Assembly: GCF_017848315.1 (NCBI RefSeq)
Contig: NZ_JAFKEC010000031.1
Location: 1 to 59,744 of the forward strand
Reading direction: 5' to 3'
Source: Pseudomonas palmensis
GTDB lineage: Bacteria > Pseudomonadota > Gammaproteobacteria > Pseudomonadales > Pseudomonadaceae
DNA: 59,744 bases
Shown: in pieces, positions 1 to 7,100 of the stretch
Layout: each line of letters opens with the position of its first letter
Numbering within the stretch: the stretch's first letter is position 1
The notes under the pieces: model-generated
What the model saw: only the letters and a program-made list of their open reading frames with translations
Databases searched by the model: none
Told to the model about the DNA's origin: nothing
Position numbers and translations under genes: made by a program

Positions 1-1
1 C

Positions 2-553
2 CCGATGACCGCCGCCGATTTCGACCGCTTCTGGCCCACCTTCCAGGCCGTGATCGCAGCGCGGGAGACCTACGCCTACGACCCGAACCTGAGCCTGGAG
101 CAGGCCCGGCACCTGTGGCTGGAGGTGCCGCTGCACACGCTGGTGGTCGAGGACGAGGGCCAGTTGCTGGGCGCGTACTACCTCAAGGCCAATGCCGCAG
201 GCCCCGGCAGCCATGTGAGCAACTGCGGCTACATGGTCGCCGAGGCCGCCCGCGGGCGCGGCGTGGCGCGGCTGATGTGCGAGCACTCCCAGCGCCTGGC
301 ACGCAACGAGGGCTTCCTGGCCATGCAGTTCAACTCGGTGGTGGCCAGCAACGAGGTGGCCGTGGCGCTGTGGCACGCGCTGGGCTTCGAGACCGTCGGG
401 CGCCTGCCCAGGGCCTACCAGCATGCCCGCCTGGGCCTGGTCGACTGCCTGGTGATGTACAAGTGGCTGGGTGAAATGACTGCGCCCGAACAGCCAAGGC
501 TGATCGGGCGCAAGAACATCGAGGCGGTGGTGTCGCGCAAGCGCGGGCGCTAG
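2..553 (+). CDS. GNAT-family N-acetyltransferase (5' end outside window)
   Basis: The reading frame is open to the left edge and the first in-window ATG (position 5) sits inside a typical GNAT start, R-P-M-T-A-A-D-F, so the true start probably lies upstream. The acetyl-CoA binding signature is visible as AARGRGVARLM, followed by a segment ending in VASNEVAVALWHALGFE, the usual beta5-alpha4 region of GNAT proteins. The substrate cannot be read from sequence; small-molecule or amino-group acetylation is the family role. The C-terminal extension after the GNAT core is basic (IGRKNIEAVVSRKRGR). It converges on the outer-membrane protein gene with a 3-bp gap. The family call is firm; the substrate is unknown. 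Confidence 0.85.
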   Translation, partial: PMTAADFDRFWPTFQAVIAARETYAYDPNLSLEQARHLWLEVPLHTLVVEDEGQLLGAYYLKANAAGPGSHVSNCGYMVAEAARGRGVARLMCEHSQRLARNEGFLAMQFNSVVASNEVAVALWHALGFETVGRLPRAYQHARLGLVDCLVMYKWLGEMTAPEQPRLIGRKNIEAVVSRKRGR

Positions 554-556
554 CCC

Positions 557-1309
557 TTAGAACGCAAGGCCGACCTTGATGCCGAACTCGTCACGCTTGA
601 GCTTGATGTTGTCGGCCACTTCCGAGTCTTCGTCCAGCTTGTACTCGGTGCGGGTGTAGTACAGGCCGGCCATCACCGGCATCGAGCCCTTCTGGTTCAT
701 CAGCAGGCTGACTTCGGCATAGGGGTTGGTACGGTCCTTGAGGTCGACGGTGTCGTTGCCCACGTCTTCGACATGCAGCTTGGCCTTGCTGTCCAGCGAA
801 CGGCGTGCACCGGCTTCCAGGCGCAGGGTCATGTCGTCGAACTGGTGGTTGTAGCCCAGCGCGGCCTTGGCGAAGGGGGTGCGACCGGTCAGCTTCATGT
901 CGTAGCCGTTGGATTCCAGCTCGTAGCGCGACCAGTTGTAGCCGCCGCCCACGATCAGGTCGACCGAGTTGCGCGCATCGATCGCGGCGCGCCAGCCCAG
1001 GTCCACGTCGGCCTGGCCTTCCTTGAGCTTGGTGTCGTTGTGGTCGCCGTACTTGAGGTCGACACCGGCCTGGTAGATGAAGCCGGATTCAGCGGTGAGC
1101 TTGTTGCCGAAGTTGAAGAACAGGCCGCCTTCACCCATGCGGTCGGTATCGGACTCGCTGCCGCCTTCGAGCTTGAACTTGTTGTAGGCGCCGAGAACAC
1201 CAAAGGTTGCAATCGGGTCGGTGGGGGCTGCGGCCAGCGCACTCAGGGGGGCGGCCAGTACCGCCAGGGCCGAGGTCTTGAGCAGCAGGTTGCCGAATCG
1301 CTTGGACAT
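557..1309 (-). CDS. Outer-membrane beta-barrel protein, function unknown
   Basis: A 250-residue protein with an N-terminal signal peptide (basic MSKRFGNLLLK, hydrophobic stretch, cleavage near ALA-AAP). The mature part has alternating polar and aromatic strands and ends in a phenylalanine (KVGLAF), the usual C-terminal signal for outer-membrane barrels. Its length suits an 8- to 12-strand barrel. The longest frame begins with GTG at 1312, but ATG at 1309 is preferred. No porin or OmpW signature was recognised, so transport or adhesion cannot be assigned. The gene stands alone, convergent with the acetyltransferase, with its promoter in the 1310-1558 gap shared with the RcnB-like gene. Confidence 0.7.
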   Translation of the reverse strand: MSKRFGNLLLKTSALAVLAAPLSALAAAPTDPIATFGVLGAYNKFKLEGGSESDTDRMGEGGLFFNFGNKLTAESGFIYQAGVDLKYGDHNDTKLKEGQADVDLGWRAAIDARNSVDLIVGGGYNWSRYELESNGYDMKLTGRTPFAKAALGYNHQFDDMTLRLEAGARRSLDSKAKLHVEDVGNDTVDLKDRTNPYAEVSLLMNQKGSMPVMAGLYYTRTEYKLDEDSEVADNIKLKRDEFGIKVGLAF

Positions 1310-1446
1310 CACTTTCAGTCTCCATTTATGTGAAAGGCACTCGGGGTCGAATGCGACCTTTCGAACCCCGGGCGTTTCAAAAAGTTCAGACGAAGGCTCT
1401 GGGGTGCGGGTTGTGTCACAGAAACCGTGTCAGGCGTTCACAAAAC

Positions 1447-1474
1447 CCTGTGGGAGCTGGCATTGCCAGCGAAG
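1447..1474. repeat. Single REP-like half element
   Basis: CCTGTGGGAGCTGG followed by CATTGCCAGCGAAG resembles one arm of the P. putida-type REP sequences seen elsewhere in this window, here without a partner. It lies in the divergent gap between the outer-membrane protein and the RcnB-like gene. Confidence 0.5.
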
Positions 1475-1558
1475 GCAACGCCGCAGATATACAGCCGATT
1501 GAATGTTTTCAGCACCGCGCAGTCCCACCCTTCAAGCCCCAGCCATCAGGAGTACCGC

Positions 1559-1858
1559 ATGACTGCACGCAAACTGTTCACCACCCTTGCCCTGCTCGGC
1601 AGTGTCGCCCTGGTCCAGCTCCCGGCCCAGGCCGCCGAGCCCAGCGTGGTCGCGCCCGAGTCCCCGACCCGCGAGCTGAAGGTGCACGACAAGGCCCCCG
1701 ACCTCTACAAGCGCGACGACATGGCCCTGCGCGGCTGGAAGGAAAAGGGCCTGAGCCAGCCCGACGAAGACAGCCAGTGGGTCAAGATCCAGGACAACTA
1801 CGTGCTGATCGAAATCACCAACGGCACCATCAAGAAGATCGTGCCCGCCAAGGGCTAG
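1559..1858 (+). CDS. RcnB-like small periplasmic protein
   Basis: Ninety-nine residues from ATG 1559, which has an AGGAG about eight bases upstream; the longer frame from 1427 runs through a REP-like sequence and is rejected. A signal peptide ends near AQAAEP. The mature domain reads APDLYKRDDMALRGWKEKGL then PDEDSQWVKIQDNYVLIEIT, the pattern of the RcnB family (periplasmic proteins linked in E. coli to nickel/cobalt homeostasis). There is no adjacent rcnA exporter, so a metal role is only a family inference. Its TAG stop shares bases with the stop of the convergent LysR gene (CTAG at 1855-1858). Confidence 0.65.
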   Translation: MTARKLFTTLALLGSVALVQLPAQAAEPSVVAPESPTRELKVHDKAPDLYKRDDMALRGWKEKGLSQPDEDSQWVKIQDNYVLIEITNGTIKKIVPAKG

Positions 1859-2772
1859 CCCAGCACCGGCAGGCTGTAGCGCTCGGCGAAGTACTGGCGC
1901 AGGAACTCGACCGCCACGCGTACTTTCGCCGAGCTGGCCAGGGGCGAGGTGTATACCGCCCAGATGTCCGCCGCCTGGTGATAGTCCTCCAGCACCGGCA
2001 CCAGCCGGCCATCGGCCAGGCTGTCGTGCACATCCCAGTACGAACGCAGCAGTATCCCCCGCCCGTCCAGGCACCATTGGTGCGCCACCTCGCCGTGGTT
2101 GGTCGACAGCCCGCCGGTCACCCGCACGCTCTGCTCGCCCTGCGGCCCCTGTAGTTGCCAGACGCCGAACGGGTGGTCACGCTCCTTGATCACCAAACAG
2201 TCATGGCTGCTCAACTCGGCCAGTTGGCGCGGCGTGCCGCGCCGTTGCAGGTAGCCCGGTGCGGCGCACAGCACGCGCCGGTTGTGGGCCAGCGGCTTGG
2301 CAATCAGGTGCGGGGCAATCACGTTGCCCACGCGGATATCCAGGTCTACCCCCTCCTCGATCAGGTCCACCAGGCGGTCGTGCACGTCCAGGCGAATATC
2401 CAGCTGCGGGTAGCGCTCGGCCAGCTCCGACAGCGCCGGCGCCACGAAGCGCCGGCCCAGGCCCAGACTGCTTGCGATACGCAACTGGCCCACCGGCACG
2501 CGGTGCTGGGTGCTGATGTCGTCGCCCATGCGCTGCACCGTCTCGAAGATCTGCAAGGCCCACTGGTAGACCCGCTCGCCCTCCTCGCTCAGCGACACCC
2601 GCCGCGTGGTGCGGTGCAGCAGGCGCACGCCCATCTGCTGCTCGAGCAGGCGCACACGCTTGCTGATGAACGCGGCCGACATGCCCAGTTGCTCGGCCAC
2701 CGCGGCAAAGCTGGCGCGCTTGGCCACCTGGACAAAAATGTTGAGGTCTTCGAGGTTGGGCAGACTATTCAC
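1855..2772 (-). CDS. LysR-family regulator, probable regulator of the carnitine/D-malate genes
   Basis: 305 residues with an N-terminal winged helix-turn-helix (FAAVAEQLGMSAAFISKRVR, about residues 20-40) and a C-terminal LysR substrate-binding domain. The sequence resembles the DmlR/TtuA subgroup that controls D-malate or tartrate dehydrogenase genes. It starts with GTG at 2772 and is divergent from ttuC across a 99-bp gap holding a TTGGG/CCCAA inverted repeat. Known Acinetobacter carnitine clusters also carry a LysR gene next to D-malate dehydrogenase. The control of this whole cluster is inferred from position. Confidence 0.85.
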   Translation of the reverse strand: MNSLPNLEDLNIFVQVAKRASFAAVAEQLGMSAAFISKRVRLLEQQMGVRLLHRTTRRVSLSEEGERVYQWALQIFETVQRMGDDISTQHRVPVGQLRIASSLGLGRRFVAPALSELAERYPQLDIRLDVHDRLVDLIEEGVDLDIRVGNVIAPHLIAKPLAHNRRVLCAAPGYLQRRGTPRQLAELSSHDCLVIKERDHPFGVWQLQGPQGEQSVRVTGGLSTNHGEVAHQWCLDGRGILLRSYWDVHDSLADGRLVPVLEDYHQAADIWAVYTSPLASSAKVRVAVEFLRQYFAERYSLPVLG

Positions 2773-2795
2773 GATATGTGCACAAAGAATTCATG

Positions 2796-2820
2796 TTGGG
2801 CGAGATTATCTCTGACCCAA
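2796..2820. promoter_or_regulatory. Candidate LysR operator between regulator and ttuC
   Basis: TTGGG (2796-2800) and CCCAA (2816-2820) form an inverted repeat enclosing a second near-match (GAGA/TCTC). Position between divergent lysR and ttuC, 50 bp before the ttuC start, suits an autoregulatory LysR site. No binding data; inference only. Confidence 0.4.
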
Positions 2821-2871
2821 TGGCTTATAGCATGCGCTCACCTGTTCCCAAACAACAACGAGTGAGCCGCC

Positions 2872-3963
2872 ATGACCAAGACCTTCAAGATTGCCGCCAT
2901 TCCCGGCGACGGTATCGGAAACGAAGTGCTGCCCGAGGGCATCCGCGTGGTCGAAGCCGCCGCGCGCAAGCACGGCCTGGACATCCAGTTCGAATTCTTC
3001 GAGTGGGCCAGCTGCGACTATTACCTGGCCCACGGCAAGATGATGCCCGATGACTGGTTCGAGCAGCTCAAGGGCTTCGATGCGCTGTACTTCGGTGCGG
3101 TCGGCTGGCCCGACAAGGTGCCGGACCACATCTCGCTGTGGGGCTCGCTGCTCAAGTTCCGCCGCGACTTCGACCAGTACGTGAACATCCGTCCGGTGCG
3201 CCTGTTCCCCGGCGTACCCTGCCCGCTGGCCGGTCGCGAGCCGGGCGACATCGACTTCGTGGTGATCCGCGAGAACACCGAGGGCGAGTACTCCTCGCTG
3301 GGCGGTCGCATGTTCGAAGGCACCGAAAACGAGTTCGTGCTGCAGGAGTCGGTGTTCACCCGCCGCGGCGTCGACCGCATTCTCAAGTATGCCTTCGACG
3401 TGGCGCAGACCCGTGAGCGCAAGCACGTGACCTCGGCCACCAAGTCCAACGGCATGGCCGTGAGCATGCCGTACTGGGACGAGCGCACCGCCGCGATGGC
3501 TGCCAACTACCCCGAGATCAGCTGGGACAAGCAGCACATCGACATCCTCTGCGCACGCTTCGTGCTGCAGCCGGACCGCTTCGACGTGGTGGTGGCTTCC
3601 AACCTGTTCGGCGACATCCTCTCCGACCTGGGCCCGGCCTGCGCCGGCACCATCGGCATCGCACCGTCGGCCAACCTCAACCCCGAGCGCAGGTTCCCGT
3701 CGCTGTTCGAACCGGTCCACGGCTCGGCGCCGGACATCTTCGGCCAGAACATCGCCAACCCGATCGCGATGATCTGGTCCGGGGCGCTGATGCTGGAGTT
3801 CCTCGGCAATGACGGCGCCGACCCGCGCTACCGCGCCGCCCACGACGACATCCTCGGCGCCATCGAGCGCGTGATCGCCGCCGGCGACACCACCCGCGAC
3901 ATGGGCGGGCAGAAGTCCACCCAACAGGTCGGCCAGGCCATCACCGCGCTGATCGAAGGGTGA
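2872..3963 (+). CDS. ttuC: D-malate/tartrate dehydrogenase (decarboxylating)
   Basis: 363 residues of the isocitrate/isopropylmalate dehydrogenase fold: the N-terminal AAIPGDGIGNEVLPEG, the acid-binding arginines in KFRRDFDQYVNIRPVRLF, the IRENTEGEYSS segment, and the metal-binding aspartates in VVASNLFGDILSDLGP. The family oxidises D-malate to pyruvate and CO2 and acts on tartrate, using NAD+ with divalent metal. In this context the likely substrate is D-malate formed from L-carnitine by CntA/CntB and the aldehyde dehydrogenase, feeding pyruvate into central metabolism. A strong hairpin follows the stop. The family is certain; substrate preference between tartrate and D-malate is inferred. 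Confidence 0.88.
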   Translation: MTKTFKIAAIPGDGIGNEVLPEGIRVVEAAARKHGLDIQFEFFEWASCDYYLAHGKMMPDDWFEQLKGFDALYFGAVGWPDKVPDHISLWGSLLKFRRDFDQYVNIRPVRLFPGVPCPLAGREPGDIDFVVIRENTEGEYSSLGGRMFEGTENEFVLQESVFTRRGVDRILKYAFDVAQTRERKHVTSATKSNGMAVSMPYWDERTAAMAANYPEISWDKQHIDILCARFVLQPDRFDVVVASNLFGDILSDLGPACAGTIGIAPSANLNPERRFPSLFEPVHGSAPDIFGQNIANPIAMIWSGALMLEFLGNDGADPRYRAAHDDILGAIERVIAAGDTTRDMGGQKSTQQVGQAITALIEG

Positions 3964-3967
3964 AACA

Positions 3968-4006
3968 ACGGGCCGGTTGTCTGAATTGCCAGACAATCCG
4001 GCCCGT
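3968..4006 (+). terminator. Strong hairpin after ttuC
   Basis: ACGGGCCGG-TTGTCTG pairs with CAGACAA-T-CCGGCCCGT: a 16-bp stem with one bulged T and a six-base loop, five bases after the ttuC stop. There is no U tract, so it may act as an attenuator or an mRNA 3' stabiliser rather than a classical intrinsic terminator. Confidence 0.6.
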
Positions 4007-4040
4007 CACCTCTTGCGAGCCCACAAGATTCTAGGCAGAA

Positions 4041-4080
4041 TCTGTTAACCAAAAGATAGTAGTTAACTTACAGTTAACAG
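4041..4080. promoter_or_regulatory. GTTAAC array upstream of the BCCT transporter
   Basis: Three GTTAAC hexamers (4044, 4062, 4073) fall within 35 bp; the outer two form the inverted pair CTGTTAAC/GTTAACAG. The left part, TCTGTTAACCAAAAGATA, recurs with one mismatch ahead of cntA. This is a candidate operator for a regulator of the carnitine genes. A purine-rich AAGGAGG at 4081 follows but no start codon fits it. Confidence 0.5.
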
Positions 4081-4154
4081 AAGGAGGACGCTTTACCGCA
4101 TTACCCCCGGATTGCCTGCCGGGTACAGATAAGAACGCCAACGTCCAGGAGACG

Positions 4155-5780
4155 ATGATGTCGCACAAGAATAAAAAACAGATAGATGTGTTCCTGATTA
4201 CCGTGAGCCTGATTGCCGTGCTGCTCACCGTGATCGGCCTCGCCGTGTTTCCCTCCCAGGCCGAACAGGCCGCCAACCAGTTGTTCGAGATTGCCACCCG
4301 TACCTTCGGCACCAGTGTCCAGGTGCTGGTATTCGGCAGTTCGCTGGCCGTGCTGTATCTGGCGTTCAGCAAGTACGGCAACATCCGCTTCGGCAGCGGC
4401 AAGCCCGAGTACTCCACCCCCACCTGGGTGTTCATGTTCATCTGTGCCGGCATGGGGTCCTCGACCCTGTACTGGGGCGTGATGGAATGGGCCTACTACT
4501 ACCAGACCCCTGGTCTGAACATTGCCGCGCAATCGAGCCAGGCGCTGGAATACAGCGTCAGCTACTCGTTCTTCCACTGGGGCATCAGCGCCTGGTCGAT
4601 CTATGCCCTGGCCTCGCTGGCCATGGCCTATCACTTCCACGTGCGCAAGAAGAGCGGCCTGAACCTGGCCTCGATCGTCGAGGCGGTGACCGGCTTCAAG
4701 GCCACCGGCCCGATCGGTCGCACCGTGGACCTGATCTTCCTGCTGACCATGATGGGCGCGCTGACCGTGTCGCTGGCGCTCACCGCCTCGACCCTGACCC
4801 GCGGCCTGCATGACCTGGCCGGTACCCCCGACACCTTCACAGTGCAACTGATGGTGATCGGTGCAGTGGCCATCCTGTTCTCGCTCAGTTCCTACATCGG
4901 CATCGATGGCGGCCTGCAGCGCCTGAGCAAGATGGTGTGCATCGGCGCGCTGGTGTTCGCCGGCGTGGTGCTGCTGGTGGGCCCGACCCAGTTCACCATC
5001 AACAACACCGCCAACTCCATCGGCCTGATGGTGCAGAACTATGTGCGCATGAGCCTGTTCACCGACCCGGCCGGCGACGGCGCGTTCACCCGCAACTGGA
5101 CGGTGTTCTACTGGCTGTGGTGGGTGTCCTATGCCCCGGGCGTGGCCATGTTCGTGACCCGTGTGTCCCGTGGGCGCCAGCTCAAGGAAGTGGTGTTCGC
5201 CCTGCTCGCCGGTGGCAGCGTGGGCTGCTGGTTCTTCTTTGGCGCGCTGGAAAGCTACAGCATGCACCAGTTCATCAACGGCGCCATCGACGTACCGAAG
5301 ATCCTCAGCGAGCAAGGCGGCGAATCGGCGGTCAGTGCCCTGCTGACAGCACTGCCGATGGGCAAGGTGTTCCTGGGCGTGTACCTGTTCATCATGGCGG
5401 TGTTCTGCGCCTCGCACATGGACGCTGCCGCCTATGCCGTGGCGGCCACCAGTACCCGCAACCTGCGCGAAGGCGACGACCCCACCCCCACCCACCGTCT
5501 GTTCTGGTGCGTGGTGCTGACCCTGGTACCGCTGGCCATGCTGTTCGCCAAGGCCTCGCTGTCGACCATGAAGACCGCCGTGGTGCTGACCGCGATCCCG
5601 TTCATGGTGATTCTGCTGATCAAGATCTACGGCTTCTTCAAGTGGATGCTGCAGGACTACGGCCACGTGCCGGCCCACCGCATCGAGGAAGAGGCCGCGC
5701 GCCTGGCCGGCGAGCAGCCCGAACAGCCTGAACCCGTTGAACAACCCGCAGCGGCCCCGGTAACCGCGACGGCCCGCTGA
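4155..5780 (+). CDS. BCCT-family transporter, probable carnitine uptake
   Basis: 541 residues with about twelve membrane segments. The BCCT signature is clear: NWTVFYWLWWVSYAPGVAMF followed by VTRVSRGR, plus an upstream GMGSSTLYWGVMEW segment. The family imports betaine, carnitine or choline, by ion coupling or by exchange. The hydrophilic C-terminal tail is rich in Glu and Pro. Two in-frame ATGs (4155 and 4158) follow AGGAG at 4147. It is the first gene of the block that includes cntA, cntB and the aldehyde dehydrogenase, which points to carnitine as substrate; similar clusters with a BCCT gene are known in Acinetobacter. Choline or gamma-butyrobetaine cannot be excluded. Confidence 0.88.
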   Translation: MMSHKNKKQIDVFLITVSLIAVLLTVIGLAVFPSQAEQAANQLFEIATRTFGTSVQVLVFGSSLAVLYLAFSKYGNIRFGSGKPEYSTPTWVFMFICAGMGSSTLYWGVMEWAYYYQTPGLNIAAQSSQALEYSVSYSFFHWGISAWSIYALASLAMAYHFHVRKKSGLNLASIVEAVTGFKATGPIGRTVDLIFLLTMMGALTVSLALTASTLTRGLHDLAGTPDTFTVQLMVIGAVAILFSLSSYIGIDGGLQRLSKMVCIGALVFAGVVLLVGPTQFTINNTANSIGLMVQNYVRMSLFTDPAGDGAFTRNWTVFYWLWWVSYAPGVAMFVTRVSRGRQLKEVVFALLAGGSVGCWFFFGALESYSMHQFINGAIDVPKILSEQGGESAVSALLTALPMGKVFLGVYLFIMAVFCASHMDAAAYAVAATSTRNLREGDDPTPTHRLFWCVVLTLVPLAMLFAKASLSTMKTAVVLTAIPFMVILLIKIYGFFKWMLQDYGHVPAHRIEEEAARLAGEQPEQPEPVEQPAAAPVTATAR

Positions 5781-5798
5781 GTCGCTGACCCCGACCCA

Positions 5799-5833
5799 CC
5801 TGCACGGATGCAGGCCTGACGGTCCTTTTTTTT
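5799..5833 (+). terminator. Possible weak terminator between transporter and cntA
   Basis: CCTGCA/TGCAGG hairpin with a CGGA loop (5799-5814) followed eleven bases later by eight T residues (5826-5833). The spacing is long for an intrinsic terminator, so the call is tentative. If real, cntA has its own promoter in the remaining 100 bp. Confidence 0.4.
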
Positions 5834-5839
5834 GCCTGT

Positions 5840-5857
5840 TCTGTTAACCAATAGATA
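5840..5857. promoter_or_regulatory. Second copy of the carnitine-locus repeat, upstream of cntA
   Basis: TCTGTTAACCAATAGATA matches 4041-4058 at 17 of 18 positions, in the same orientation relative to the downstream gene. A degenerate third copy (GTAAACCAATAAG) follows at 5861. The shared sequence ahead of two co-functional genes suggests one regulator binds both. Confidence 0.5.
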
Positions 5858-5933
5858 CACGTAAACCAATAAGTAAAAGCCAATTGAACAACGGTGCGCC
5901 GGCCTGGCTGGACGCCCCCGTGAGGAGATAGCA

Positions 5934-7055
5934 ATGAACGACTTCAAACGCCTGCCCGCCGATTTCTGCGCCAGCGCAGACGAGGCCTTCACCATTCCGG
6001 CCAAGTTCTACACCCAGCCTGCGGTGTTCGAGCACGAGAAAGAGAACATCTTCGCGCGCAGCTGGATCTGTGTGGGTCATCGCAGCGAAGTGGCCGAGAA
6101 CAACGCCTACATCACCCGCGAGATCATCGGCGAGAGCATCATCGTGGTGCGTGGTCGCGACAGCGTGCTGCGCGCCTTCTACAACGTGTGCCCGCACCGT
6201 GGCCACCAGTTGCTCAGCGGCAGCGGCAAGGCCAAGAACGTGATCACCTGCCCGTACCACGCCTGGACCTTCAAGCTCGACGGCGAACTGGCCCACGCAC
6301 GCAACTGCGAGAACGTGGTCAACTTCGACAAGCAGAACTCCACCCTGGTGCAGCTGCGCGTGGAAGAGTACGCAGGCTTCATCTTCATCAACATGGACAT
6401 GGACGCCGGCAGCGTCGAAGACCAGCTGCCCGGCCTGCAGGCACGCATGCGCCAGGCCTGCGCGGTGATCGACGACCTGCACCTGGCAGCACGTTTCGTC
6501 AGCGATACCCCGGCCAACTGGAAGTCCATCGTCGACAACTACCTGGAGTGCTACCACTGCGCCCCGGCGCACCCGGGCTTCTCCGACTCGGTGGACGTCG
6601 GCCAGTACAGCCACACCACCTACGGCAACTGGACCCTGCAATATGGCCTGGCCAAGCCGTCGGAGCAGTCGTTCAAGTTCGACGAAAGCGTCAAGGACCC
6701 CTCCTTCGCCGGCTTCTGGGCATGGCCGTGCACCATGTTCAACGTGCCGCCAGGCGCGAACTTCATGACCGTGATCTACGAGTTCCCGGTCGACGCCGAA
6801 ACCACCCTGCAGCACTACGACGTGTACTTCCTGAACAAGGACATCACCGAAGAGCAGCAGAAACTCATCGACTGGTACCGCGAGGTGTTCCGCCCCGAGG
6901 ACCTGCGCCTGGTCGAGAGCGTGCAGAAGGGCCTCAAGTCCCGCGGCTACCGTGGCCAGGGCCGGATCATGGCCGACCGTGAGCGCAGCGGCATGAGCGA
7001 GCACGGCATCGCCCACTTCCACAACCTGATCGCCGTCGCCCACCTCAACGACTGA
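5934..7055 (+). CDS. cntA: Carnitine monooxygenase, Rieske oxygenase component
   Basis: 373 residues. The Rieske [2Fe-2S] ligands are in CPHRGHQLL and CPYHAWTF (near residues 85-105). The mononuclear iron site is in NYLECYHCAPAHPGF, where Glu replaces the bridging Asp of most Rieske oxygenases, a hallmark of the CntA/YeaW group. The enzyme hydroxylates L-carnitine at C4, releasing trimethylamine and malic semialdehyde, with electrons from CntB. The sequence follows my memory of Acinetobacter CntA through most of its length. GAGGAG precedes ATG 5934. YeaW-type enzymes can also act on gamma-butyrobetaine or betaine, so substrate range is not settled by sequence alone. Confidence 0.9.
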   Translation: MNDFKRLPADFCASADEAFTIPAKFYTQPAVFEHEKENIFARSWICVGHRSEVAENNAYITREIIGESIIVVRGRDSVLRAFYNVCPHRGHQLLSGSGKAKNVITCPYHAWTFKLDGELAHARNCENVVNFDKQNSTLVQLRVEEYAGFIFINMDMDAGSVEDQLPGLQARMRQACAVIDDLHLAARFVSDTPANWKSIVDNYLECYHCAPAHPGFSDSVDVGQYSHTTYGNWTLQYGLAKPSEQSFKFDESVKDPSFAGFWAWPCTMFNVPPGANFMTVIYEFPVDAETTLQHYDVYFLNKDITEEQQKLIDWYREVFRPEDLRLVESVQKGLKSRGYRGQGRIMADRERSGMSEHGIAHFHNLIAVAHLND

Positions 7056-7061
7056 CAACGC

Positions 7062-7085
7062 CCGCCCCCGGTACGCCGGGGGCGG
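7062..7085 (+). other. Intercistronic GC hairpin between cntA and the aldehyde dehydrogenase
   Basis: A perfect 10-bp stem (CCGCCCCCGG / CCGGGGGCGG) with a TACG loop begins six bases after the cntA stop and ends three bases before the GGAG of the next gene. There is no T tract. It could protect the cntA 3' end or attenuate downstream expression, giving more oxygenase than reductase. Confidence 0.6.
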
Positions 7086-7100
7086 CATGGAGTGCCTTGC

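Noticed and set aside
4081..4135. Leader peptide after AAGGAGG upstream of the BCCT gene
   Set aside because: No ATG, GTG or TTG lies at a suitable distance; only an ATT-started ten-codon frame exists, which is not credible without data.
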